The notes beneath the pieces are model-generated. The model saw only the letters and a program-made list of their open reading frames with translations. It was not told the origin of the DNA and did not search any database. A DNA stretch of 64,000 bases from Candidatus Saccharimonadota bacterium (GTDB lineage: Bacteria > Patescibacteriota > Saccharimonadia > Saccharimonadales > Saccharimonadaceae), in assembly GCA_017464135.1 (NCBI GenBank), contig JAFUEB010000004.1:62001-126000 (forward strand), in the 5' to 3' direction. Position 1 is the first letter of the stretch. Each line of letters begins with the position of its first letter. The translations under genes were made by a program, and so were the position numbers. Shown one piece after another: positions 46,258 to 53,619 of the stretch.

Positions 46258-47472
46258 TTATACAAACATCTTTTCAAGCATTGATTTCTTAATCTGTTGG
46301 AGCTTTTCATACTTACGCTGATGAAGGGTGATAAGGTTGTCGAGGTTGATCAAGACGTCGGCAATTTGCTTCTGTTCGGCTACAGTTGGAATCTGAATTT
46401 CATACTGCAACATTTCGTTAATGTTGAGCACTCTATTGCGTCCAGCACCACCTGGAGAGGCAAGCCATAGATGGTGTCGGAAGTTCTCGTCGAGAATTAT
46501 GAATTTCAGGAACTTCGGATCTAAATCCTCTGACAAAGAAAACTGCGGAAAACGGTGTGAAACAAGCTTTCCAGCGTCTTTTTCGTCAGTTACGGCAACA
46601 GCATGTTCCCATCCAAAAGTGATGTTGACGATGAATTTATCGGCTGCCACTCTATGCATCTGAGCTGTCTGTAATTCATGTCCGGCAGGCACATAGCTGT
46701 GGAATGTTCCTTTTGCATGACTGCGTATTCCAAGACGCTCATAACCATCGTGCGGAATATCTACCGGATCAGAGTAACTGGTGAACACCTCGGCTAACTT
46801 ACGCTGTTCCCAAGGGTTAGTAAAACCGGCAAAACGTATTTCCGGGACATTGCTGCCATCACGTGGAAACATTTTTTCAAGCATAGACTTTTTGACGTTT
46901 TTCAGCCGGTCATACTTACGCTGATGAAGGGTGATAAGGTTGTCGAGTTTCTTGAAATAGTCTCCAATAATATCTTGCTCATCCGAAGACGGAACCATAA
47001 ACTCCATTTTCGAGAACATGTATCCAGTAATCTGATTAATCGTGGCACCCATGTTCATCTCGACTTCTTTGTCAAATCGGGGCGTATTTAGTAAGGCATT
47101 CAAAAATGAAGGATGCTCCGAACGGATTCCCGTCATGAACGCTCCAATGACCGTATTAGGCTTAAATCCCTTTATTTCAGCGTGTTTTCCGATTAGAGCA
47201 CGCGATCCGTTTCGAACAACAACGATAATATCTCCGTCTCGAACATTTTCGGAATTAACAACTGTTGGGTCAACATAGACGTTGTCCGCATCGACAACTT
47301 CGCCGTCTTTCACGTTCGAGGATCTAAGGACAAGAGTCCCAGCTGGACGGATGTCCGCCGGTGAATATGTCAGGCCGCTGAAAAATGAAACGAATTCGTC
47401 AAGCTTACGCTGTTCCCAAGGGTTAGTAAAACCGGCGAAGCGAATCTCAGGGGTATTTGTTTTTTCAGACAT
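46258..47472 (-). CDS. hsdS: Type I restriction specificity subunit HsdS (proximal copy)
   Basis: 404 residues. Both TRDs begin with the same PEIRFAGFTNPWEQRK motif and end with LDNLITLHQRKY, so recombination repeats bracket each TRD (repeat starts at 47404 and 46798; ends at 46915 and 46312). That makes each TRD exchangeable. The ATG at 47472 follows AAGGGG from the hsdM stop region; an upstream GTG is rejected because it lies in the ribosome-binding site. Confidence 0.92.
   Translation of the reverse strand: MSEKTNTPEIRFAGFTNPWEQRKLDEFVSFFSGLTYSPADIRPAGTLVLRSSNVKDGEVVDADNVYVDPTVVNSENVRDGDIIVVVRNGSRALIGKHAEIKGFKPNTVIGAFMTGIRSEHPSFLNALLNTPRFDKEVEMNMGATINQITGYMFSKMEFMVPSSDEQDIIGDYFKKLDNLITLHQRKYDRLKNVKKSMLEKMFPRDGSNVPEIRFAGFTNPWEQRKLAEVFTSYSDPVDIPHDGYERLGIRSHAKGTFHSYVPAGHELQTAQMHRVAADKFIVNITFGWEHAVAVTDEKDAGKLVSHRFPQFSLSEDLDPKFLKFIILDENFRHHLWLASPGGAGRNRVLNINEMLQYEIQIPTVAEQKQIADVLINLDNLITLHQRKYEKLQQIKKSMLEKMFV
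46798..46820 (-). repeat. hsdS recombination repeat (PWEQRK copy before TRD2)
   Basis: 21-bp core identical to 40251-40271 (inverted). Confidence 0.8.
47404..47424 (-). repeat. hsdS recombination repeat (PWEQRK copy before TRD1)
   Basis: 21-bp core identical to 46800-46820 (direct) and inverted relative to 40251-40271. Confidence 0.8.
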
Positions 47473-47477
47473 TATTT

Positions 47478-50030
47478 TCACCCCTTAAGCAGGTTTTTGA
47501 GCTCGGCCAGCCCTTTCATATCGTATTCAGAGCCGGTAAGATTATCGAGCATCGCACTGAACTCTTTTTCTGTCTTCTCTATTTCGGATTCTAAGTCATT
47601 AAGCGTCGTGGCATATTTCTGTGAAAGCTCTGTGACTTTCTTGGAGAGCGTATCGATAACAGCGGTTGGGAGGCCGTGGAGAGAAGCGACGAGCGGGCAA
47701 ATCCATTTTTCTTCAAGGAGATCAAACACCTGTTCATCTGTAAGGTTTTCGATGGTTTCCTTGGTCTTCTGATGGAGCTTTGTGGTTTCGTCTTTAATGG
47801 TCTTTTTAAGGACCTTTTCTTCTTCGTTCATGTTGAGAATCTTTTTCAGGATGGCAAGCAGCTCCGGCTCCTCATCCTTTGCTTTTACCGCTTTTTTCAC
47901 CTCCGGCCACACGAATGCCGTCTTATCGTCGTTGACGAAATCCTTGTCTTTATCCTCTTCGGAAAGGCCATCGAGAGCTTCTTCATAAGAAGCGGTTATT
48001 TCAGCAAGCCTGTCCTCATGGGCTTTCAGAGCTGCCAGCTCGGAGCCGAGAAGTTTTTTCTGAACCAACTCAAACGGAATAATGCGGCCAATCCAGCCTT
48101 CCTGGACTTCTTCCTCTGTGCCGCCCTTCTTTTTTAGAACCATATTCGGGTCGACGGCCTTCGTCGAGGCGAAGCCATCTCTCTGGATTGTCTCAATATC
48201 GGACGAAATAACAGACCATGCTCCGTCGAGGAGCTGGTAAGCCTCATATCTATCGATGAGTGGAACAGATGCCAATCTGCCGAAAATGTTGCTGCTGATC
48301 TGTTCTTCGTTTACCGTGATTTCCATGTTGTGGAGCTTATCGATCAGTTGCTCATGCAAATAGGACTGAAAATCCTCAAATGCCGCTACGAAACCTTTGG
48401 TAAAGGCATCAATATCCCTGCTGCCTTTGATTGTGTCTGCAACACTTTCCACTGCCAAGCTGGAATACGGGGTGCCATCCGAATGGAAGAGTTCGTTTCT
48501 GAGGTTCGGGAATGCATCCCAGTAAGCATGGAGTTCGTCAATCTCGGCGTTTGGAATTCCGCCAGCCATAGTCGCGAGGATGTCCCATGATTCTGGCTTC
48601 TCAGAGGAATCAACATAGCGCGGAATGTTCAGGTTATAGTCGTTGTTACGGATCTCTTCACGAGTGACGACACGGGAGAACTTCTCAACAGATTTGCGCT
48701 GAGTAACGACATCGACAATACGCTTGATGTCCGAGGCACGGAGCTTGTTGTTCTTGCCGACTTTTTCAAAATGCTTGGAGGCGTCCACGATCAGAACATC
48801 GGTGTTGGTACGTTTCTGCTTCAACACCATAATAATAGTAGGGATGCCGGTGCCGAAGAAAATGTTTGCCGGGAGACCAATGATTGCATCTATATTGTTC
48901 TTCTCAATGAGATTACGGCGGATGTCGCCCTCCTCACCACCACGGAACAGAACGCCGTGAGGGAGAACGATAGTCATAATGCCGTCCGGCTTCAGGTGGA
49001 AAAGATCATGGAGCAGGAAAGCATAGTCTGCTTTGCTCTTTGGCGCGATGCCGTAATTTGCATAGCGAGGATCATGCTTTTTATCCTCGGTAGGCTCCCA
49101 GTGCTGTGAATACGGAGGGTTTGACACCACCGCATCGACGTATAGCGGGGCATAAACGTGCTCTTCATCGAAGAACGGCCAGTCTTCTTCCAGCGTGTCA
49201 CCGTTGCGGGTCACAATGTTATCCGGTAAAATGCCGCGCATGACCAGATTCATGCGAGTGAGGTTATATGTATTCTCTTTGAGCTCCTGCGCATAATACT
49301 TGATGTTATCCTTGCCACCCATGCGTTTTGCGGCACTCTGGCCAATATTAATGAGAAGCGAGCCGGAGCCGCTGGTCGGGTCGTATATCTCAATTTTGCT
49401 GCGGTCGCGGAGATGGTCTGCCACGATTTCGGACATGAGAAGGGATACTTCGTGCGGAGTATAGAACTCCCCGGCCTTTTTACCGGCATTTGCAGCGAAG
49501 TTGCTGATCAGATATTCGTAGATGAAGCCGAGAACGTCATAGTCCTCTTTGCCGTCCATCGGGATATCCTTGATGAGTTGGAGCAAGTTGCTGATAGCCT
49601 TGGTGCGAGCACCAGAGGTATCGCCGAGCTTGGAGAGGCCGGTGTCAAGGGTATCAAAGATGCCCGCGAAGACCTTTTTGTGCTTCGGATCGATTAGGCG
49701 GTTGAATGCAGAAAGGGCATCGGTGACATTGGAGACGTCGAAATCCTTGCCTTTCTTCAGCCAGGTCGAGAAGAGGCTGTCATAGGAGATGAAATAACCG
49801 AGCTGGCGACGGCAGTAGCTGACCGTATCCTCGTCTTCTTCGGTGAGCTCCTTTAGATCGTCCTCTTCCCAACCATCTCTACGAAGGAACTGTTCTTCCT
49901 TGTCTGATAGGAATTTATAGAAAATAAAGCCAAGAATGTAGTCTTTATACTCGTTTGCTTCAATCTTTGACCGCAATTTGTTCGCAGACTCCCAAATCTT
50001 AGAAGCAAGCTGCTGTTTGTTCATGCTCAT
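47478..50030 (-). CDS. hsdM: Type I restriction DNA-methyltransferase subunit HsdM
   Basis: 850 residues. HsdM N-terminal domain (ASKIWESANKLRSKIEANEYKDYILGFIFYK), then SAM-binding motif IYDPTSGSGSLLINIG and catalytic VVSNPPYS, giving N6-adenine methylation. The C-terminal 400 residues include a long coiled coil, longer than classic HsdM (about 520 residues). ATG at 50030 follows GGAGA. First gene of the hsdMSR operon with TATAAT at 50062-50067. Confidence 0.95.
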   Translation of the reverse strand: MSMNKQQLASKIWESANKLRSKIEANEYKDYILGFIFYKFLSDKEEQFLRRDGWEEDDLKELTEEDEDTVSYCRRQLGYFISYDSLFSTWLKKGKDFDVSNVTDALSAFNRLIDPKHKKVFAGIFDTLDTGLSKLGDTSGARTKAISNLLQLIKDIPMDGKEDYDVLGFIYEYLISNFAANAGKKAGEFYTPHEVSLLMSEIVADHLRDRSKIEIYDPTSGSGSLLINIGQSAAKRMGGKDNIKYYAQELKENTYNLTRMNLVMRGILPDNIVTRNGDTLEEDWPFFDEEHVYAPLYVDAVVSNPPYSQHWEPTEDKKHDPRYANYGIAPKSKADYAFLLHDLFHLKPDGIMTIVLPHGVLFRGGEEGDIRRNLIEKNNIDAIIGLPANIFFGTGIPTIIMVLKQKRTNTDVLIVDASKHFEKVGKNNKLRASDIKRIVDVVTQRKSVEKFSRVVTREEIRNNDYNLNIPRYVDSSEKPESWDILATMAGGIPNAEIDELHAYWDAFPNLRNELFHSDGTPYSSLAVESVADTIKGSRDIDAFTKGFVAAFEDFQSYLHEQLIDKLHNMEITVNEEQISSNIFGRLASVPLIDRYEAYQLLDGAWSVISSDIETIQRDGFASTKAVDPNMVLKKKGGTEEEVQEGWIGRIIPFELVQKKLLGSELAALKAHEDRLAEITASYEEALDGLSEEDKDKDFVNDDKTAFVWPEVKKAVKAKDEEPELLAILKKILNMNEEEKVLKKTIKDETTKLHQKTKETIENLTDEQVFDLLEEKWICPLVASLHGLPTAVIDTLSKKVTELSQKYATTLNDLESEIEKTEKEFSAMLDNLTGSEYDMKGLAELKNLLKG

Positions 50031-50061
50031 GACATCTCCAATCGTTTTACAATTAATCTAT

Positions 50062-50067
50062 ATTATA
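50062..50067 (-). promoter_or_regulatory. -10 box of the hsd operon
   Basis: TATAAT on the minus strand 32 nt before the hsdM start; the -35 is weak. Confidence 0.4.
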
Positions 50068-50172
50068 GCATAAAGGGAAGCGTTTTGAAATCAAAAGTTG
50101 CTTGCTCGAAGCTTACAAATCATCTGATTTTGCGGACTTGTATAGTAGTTCTGTTTCCCGCATGATGTATGT

Positions 50173-50178
50173 TATAAT
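50173..50178 (+). promoter_or_regulatory. -10 box of the FxLYD-like membrane protein gene
   Basis: TATAAT inside an 18-bp stretch identical to the prfA/tRNA-Val promoter region (28340-28357). Confidence 0.4.
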
Positions 50179-50213
50179 TATAGCATTATATTAATATAGA
50201 CAGGGAATGACAC

Positions 50214-50966
50214 ATGAACAAAGAGACAAAGAGTAAGAAAACGATTCCTATTATTGCTGGTGCTATAGCAATTGCTATCGTTGTCATTATAATAATAGTG
50301 GTATTTGCTATCCCGAGAGGGCAAGAAAGCGATGAACCTATTAACTCGGCAGGTGGTGAGTCGTCACAGGATTTTCAGGCAAAAACACTTAAGATTAAGC
50401 AATCAGGGTGGTCCTATATTAAATCTGACAATCGAGGTTATATTTCCTACGGTGTTGAGCTATTCAATTTAGATAATAGTTATATGGCAAGTTTTCCAAA
50501 AATAGTTTGCACCGGTAAAGATTCCGAGGGGAAGATATTATTTTCATATGATGAAATTGTTGATTTTATTTATCCCAGGGAAACCATATTTGTCGGAGAC
50601 ACTTTTAATGTAGACGAAAAGCCAGATACGATTGAGCTTTCGGTAGAGATAGCAAATCGAAATTGGGAAACACCTAAAAGTACCATCTACCCAAAGAACA
50701 ATTCACAAATTGTATCGAATGTGGCAGAACGTAAGGGAGATTTTTCAACAATGTACACTGGTGAAGTTGAGAACACTAGCGATGCCGATATTTCGAATGA
50801 CGTGATTACGGTTATTTTTAAGAAAGATGGGAAAATAGTTGGAGGTGGAAATGGGTATTCTGATTCACTAAACGCTGGTCAAAAATCAACCTTCACAATT
50901 GATATATATGCCATGCCTAATCATGACACATATGAATTAACAGCAAGAATCGGTTCATTGCAGTAG
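50214..50966 (+). CDS. Membrane-anchored extracytoplasmic protein, FxLYD-like
   Basis: 250 residues. One transmembrane helix (residues 13-33) with a basic cytoplasmic tip, a linker, then two beta-sandwich repeats about 80 residues each (VELFNLDNSYMASFPKIVCTGKDSEGKIL and GEVENTSDADISNDVITVIFKKDGKIVG) resembling FxLYD domains. Probably a surface protein. Its base composition and codon use are more like the chromosomal genes than the RM genes next to it. AGGGAAT precedes the start. Confidence 0.6.
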   Translation: MNKETKSKKTIPIIAGAIAIAIVVIIIIVVFAIPRGQESDEPINSAGGESSQDFQAKTLKIKQSGWSYIKSDNRGYISYGVELFNLDNSYMASFPKIVCTGKDSEGKILFSYDEIVDFIYPRETIFVGDTFNVDEKPDTIELSVEIANRNWETPKSTIYPKNNSQIVSNVAERKGDFSTMYTGEVENTSDADISNDVITVIFKKDGKIVGGGNGYSDSLNAGQKSTFTIDIYAMPNHDTYELTARIGSLQ

Positions 50967-51067
50967 AGAATAATTGCATTCAACACCTGTATGCTTGCTT
51001 TAAGCTGCAGGTTAAATAGATGTTCAATGATAAATCGGGCATTATTGATAGCTTAGTTTTATAAAAA

Positions 51068-51101
51068 AGCGCGACCGCTTGGAAAAGGTGCTGGTCGCGC
51101 T
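51068..51101 (+). terminator. Strong hairpin after the membrane protein gene
   Basis: AGCGCGACC/GGTCGCGCT stem in the 341-bp non-coding gap 50967-51307. The rest of the gap holds a TGCAGAAGAA/TTCTTCTGCA hairpin (51128-51157), motif copy B and a palindrome. Confidence 0.75.
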
Positions 51102-51150
51102 ATTTCAATAATATCATATTTTATTCATGCAGAAGAAGTCTTCGGATTTC

Positions 51151-51177
51151 TTCTGCATTATTCTGCAAAATTACAAC
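51151..51177 (-). repeat. 27-bp motif copy B (inverted)
   Basis: On the minus strand it reads GTTGTAAT plus two TGCAGAA boxes 3 nt apart, as at 36548-36574. The two copies flank the STAND/RM cargo. Confidence 0.5.
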
Positions 51178-51263
51178 GTAAGCCCTAAATCATTGTGCTA
51201 ACAAGCTATCCGGGTTAATATGCAGACAGTTCCCGGCCGGGACTGATAAACAGCAAGTCGACA

Positions 51264-51277
51264 AACCTCCGGAGGTT
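51264..51277. repeat. Perfect 14-bp palindrome
   Basis: AACCTCCGGAGGTT, 30 bp before the first gene of the rightward operon. Possible operator or part of a transfer origin. Confidence 0.4.
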
Positions 51278-51307
51278 ATATCACTTCAGTTTAAAAGAGG
51301 TATAACC

Positions 51308-51673
51308 ATGAAAGCAACAACGTTCTATGCGGTAAGAAGACCGCTCGTCCGCAACTGCAACGGCAAACCGTTCGTCTGGTACAACTCAACGGTCAACCGT
51401 ATCGAGATCTCGCACGGACTCAAGCTCACCATCATCCAGCTTCCGTCGTATGCCTACCCCGTGAAAGTACCGTGGGAAAAGAGATACCGGTGGCTCCCAG
51501 AAAAGTACATCCACGATATGGACGGGCGGATAGTAGCCTCGTGGGTGGGTGGAGACGAGCAGATGGATTTTGATCTCATTGTCATTCGGCATTCCCGGCA
51601 GATAACCTGCTTTGCCATCCCAAAGGGCAGAGTCTTCCAGATCCAGCATGAAACCCTGAAGCGCCCGATGTAA
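51308..51673 (+). CDS. Hypothetical protein, start of rightward operon
   Basis: 121 residues, basic, beta-rich; AGAGG precedes the start. No family recognised. It is the first gene of the operon leading to the transfer genes. Confidence 0.5.
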   Translation: MKATTFYAVRRPLVRNCNGKPFVWYNSTVNRIEISHGLKLTIIQLPSYAYPVKVPWEKRYRWLPEKYIHDMDGRIVASWVGGDEQMDFDLIVIRHSRQITCFAIPKGRVFQIQHETLKRPM

Positions 51674-51765
51674 AAAAACAAGCTAAACCTTAAAATAAAT
51701 AGCCGAGCGCACCGGTCTTTTTTGGTGCCATGTGTGTTCGGCACAAATCAGAAAGGAATTAAAAA

Positions 51766-52080
51766 ATGAGTACTTATTATGAAACCGAAGCAATTGCCCC
51801 GATTCTCCAGTACGATGCAAGCACGTTTTCGCCAACCGTTATCATGAACGGCTCAGCGTATATGGACCGGCAGACAGAGCAGATGATGCGAGATACTGCC
51901 ATGCAGAAGCGGGCTGCAACAGTTGCAACCCACGCGATCTTTGCTCACCATGCCGTTGCAAGTATCGCGATGCAAGCATTGCAGTCTATGCCCGGTGAGG
52001 AGGCAAGCCTCAGAAGAATCGTAAACGCAGCCGATGATAAGTTCATCGAGATCATCATGAATGTCGGGAGGGAAAGATGA
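51766..52080 (+). CDS. Hypothetical helical protein
   Basis: 104 residues, mostly helical; AAAGGAAT precedes the start. Overlaps the next gene by 4 bp (ATGA). Confidence 0.5.
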   Translation: MSTYYETEAIAPILQYDASTFSPTVIMNGSAYMDRQTEQMMRDTAMQKRAATVATHAIFAHHAVASIAMQALQSMPGEEASLRRIVNAADDKFIEIIMNVGRER

Positions 52081-52364
52081 CTACAACTCTATGGGATTAT
52101 ATCGTCGTATTCTTTATTTATGCTGTGCTTTTCGGGTCGTTGTTCGTCATTTTATACTTTCTTGGTTGGGCCTTCGTCGGGCTAATCGGTGCAATCGTTA
52201 GATTCTCGGCATCAATAATCCGAGGACTGAGAGGCCCAGCCGAGCGTGAACTTGAAAGCGTGAGGCTCAGAAAAGACCTTGCAAATATCAATGTTTGTGT
52301 CCTAAAAGCGCAAGAAGATATTCTGACAAGGGTCTGCCGAGCATCGGCCAAGCGACAGAGGTAG
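52077..52364 (+). CDS. Small membrane protein
   Basis: 95 residues with one or two N-terminal hydrophobic helices (10-50) and a basic amphipathic C-terminal part. Translationally coupled to the preceding gene. Confidence 0.5.
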   Translation: MTTTLWDYIVVFFIYAVLFGSLFVILYFLGWAFVGLIGAIVRFSASIIRGLRGPAERELESVRLRKDLANINVCVLKAQEDILTRVCRASAKRQR

Positions 52365-52382
52365 ACAGAAGGATTTTTGAAA

Positions 52383-52408
52383 ATGCTGGAAAGTGTTTCC
52401 AGCATTTT
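52383..52408. promoter_or_regulatory. Palindrome copy 3 (perfect)
   Basis: Arms TGCTGGAAA and TTTCCAGCA around GTG, 110 bp before the methylase/transfer genes. The most symmetrical of the three copies. A terminator role is also possible because T-rich sequence follows. Confidence 0.55.
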
Positions 52409-52518
52409 TGATAGCACAGGCGAGCGTTCCTCGTTTCCGTTATAGAATAGCGTTGTCAGAACATTATAAGCAATAGTTTTGACAACAAGTCAAGTAAATG
52501 TAAAACAAGGAGAAATCA

Positions 52519-52701
52519 ATGAATATTTACATTAAACAAGTCATCGTGTATGCAGATCCGTGTTTCGTCGATGAGGCGAAACAGGACCGTGAAGCCAATA
52601 GGCGGCTCGATCAACTGTTCACAACGGATGATCCGGAGATTACCGTTCGCTTCGTGGACAAGCCTACAGACATACGAAATGAAGGGAGAATACCATTGTG
52701 A
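52519..52701 (+). CDS. Small hypothetical protein
   Basis: 60 residues. AAGGAG precedes the ATG and its stop overlaps the GTG of the MT-A70 gene (GTGA). No family recognised. Confidence 0.5.
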   Translation: MNIYIKQVIVYADPCFVDEAKQDREANRRLDQLFTTDDPEITVRFVDKPTDIRNEGRIPL

Positions 52702-53381
52702 AAAACATCAGACCAGACAAAGTATATATCCCGCCGAAGGATATCAGCCCCGGCACAAAGGCGATCTGCAAGCATGATTTTGACGTTGTATATGCAGACC
52801 CGCCTTGGGATATAAACCAGAGAGGCACATATGGTGCCATCAAGAGCTATGCCCTTATGAAGCGTAAAGCGATTATGGCCATGCCGGTTGCAGATTTCTG
52901 CAAGGAAAACGCTGTCTGTTTTCTTTGGATCGTGGCTGGCCCGGATGGGCAGAAAGCAGGAGAAGCTGTGCTTGATGCATGGGGCTTTAAGTGGGTAGAC
53001 AGGATGGTTGGTATTAAGCCGGGGCTTGGCCTTGGCAATCGTACCCGCCACTGCTATGAGACCTGTCTCATTGGCGTCAAGGGTAGCATGCCGGTAGACT
53101 TCCACGGGCAACCGGACTGGATGTTCTTCCCGCGTCAGGATCACAGCCACAAGCCTGAAGAGATGTACGCCATCATCGAGCGTATGCACCAGAACAAGAA
53201 TTATCTGGAGCTCTTCGCTCGTAAGCGCCCGTCCAATCCGAATTGGTACATCTGGGGCAACGAAGCCGAGGGAGGCAGTGACATCTATATCCCCGGCTAC
53301 CCGGTGCCTCTATATTCAGACCGCGTACAGTTCATCCCGCCTGAGCATAAGCCTCAGCACCTGAAAAAGGAGGAGGCATGA
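52698..53381 (+). CDS. MT-A70 family adenine methyltransferase
   Basis: 227 residues. The catalytic DPPW motif is present in VVYADPPWDINQRG near residue 35; downstream KSYALMKRKAI and YETCLIGVKG segments fit the MT-A70 fold. It should methylate adenine N6 in DNA, perhaps to protect the element during transfer. GTG start overlaps the preceding stop. Confidence 0.88.
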   Translation: MKNIRPDKVYIPPKDISPGTKAICKHDFDVVYADPPWDINQRGTYGAIKSYALMKRKAIMAMPVADFCKENAVCFLWIVAGPDGQKAGEAVLDAWGFKWVDRMVGIKPGLGLGNRTRHCYETCLIGVKGSMPVDFHGQPDWMFFPRQDHSHKPEEMYAIIERMHQNKNYLELFARKRPSNPNWYIWGNEAEGGSDIYIPGYPVPLYSDRVQFIPPEHKPQHLKKEEA

Positions 53382-53387
53382 GTTTCT

Positions 53388-53582
53388 TTGATACCAGAAA
53401 AAAGCTTCTTTACCCGCGTGGCAGAAGCAGCAGGACTGTTCTGGCTAGCCGCATGGCTAGTCAGGACAGGGATCTGCATGCTGCAGGATGTGTGGCCGTG
53501 GATCGTTGGACTAGCGATACTTGGAGCCGTTGTCGTCGTAGGCTTAAGGTTCAGAAAACACTACAAGGATACTCACTTCTAG
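53388..53582 (+). CDS. Small membrane protein
   Basis: 64 residues with two hydrophobic segments (GLFWLAAWLVRTGI and VWPWIVGLAILGAVVVVGLRF). TTG start is probable; an overlapping frame from ATG 53378 lacks hydrophobic character and is less likely. Confidence 0.4.
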   Translation: MIPEKSFFTRVAEAAGLFWLAAWLVRTGICMLQDVWPWIVGLAILGAVVVVGLRFRKHYKDTHF

Positions 53583-53619
53583 CCCTCGGACACCTTTTTA
53601 ATCGAACGGAGGATTGCTA

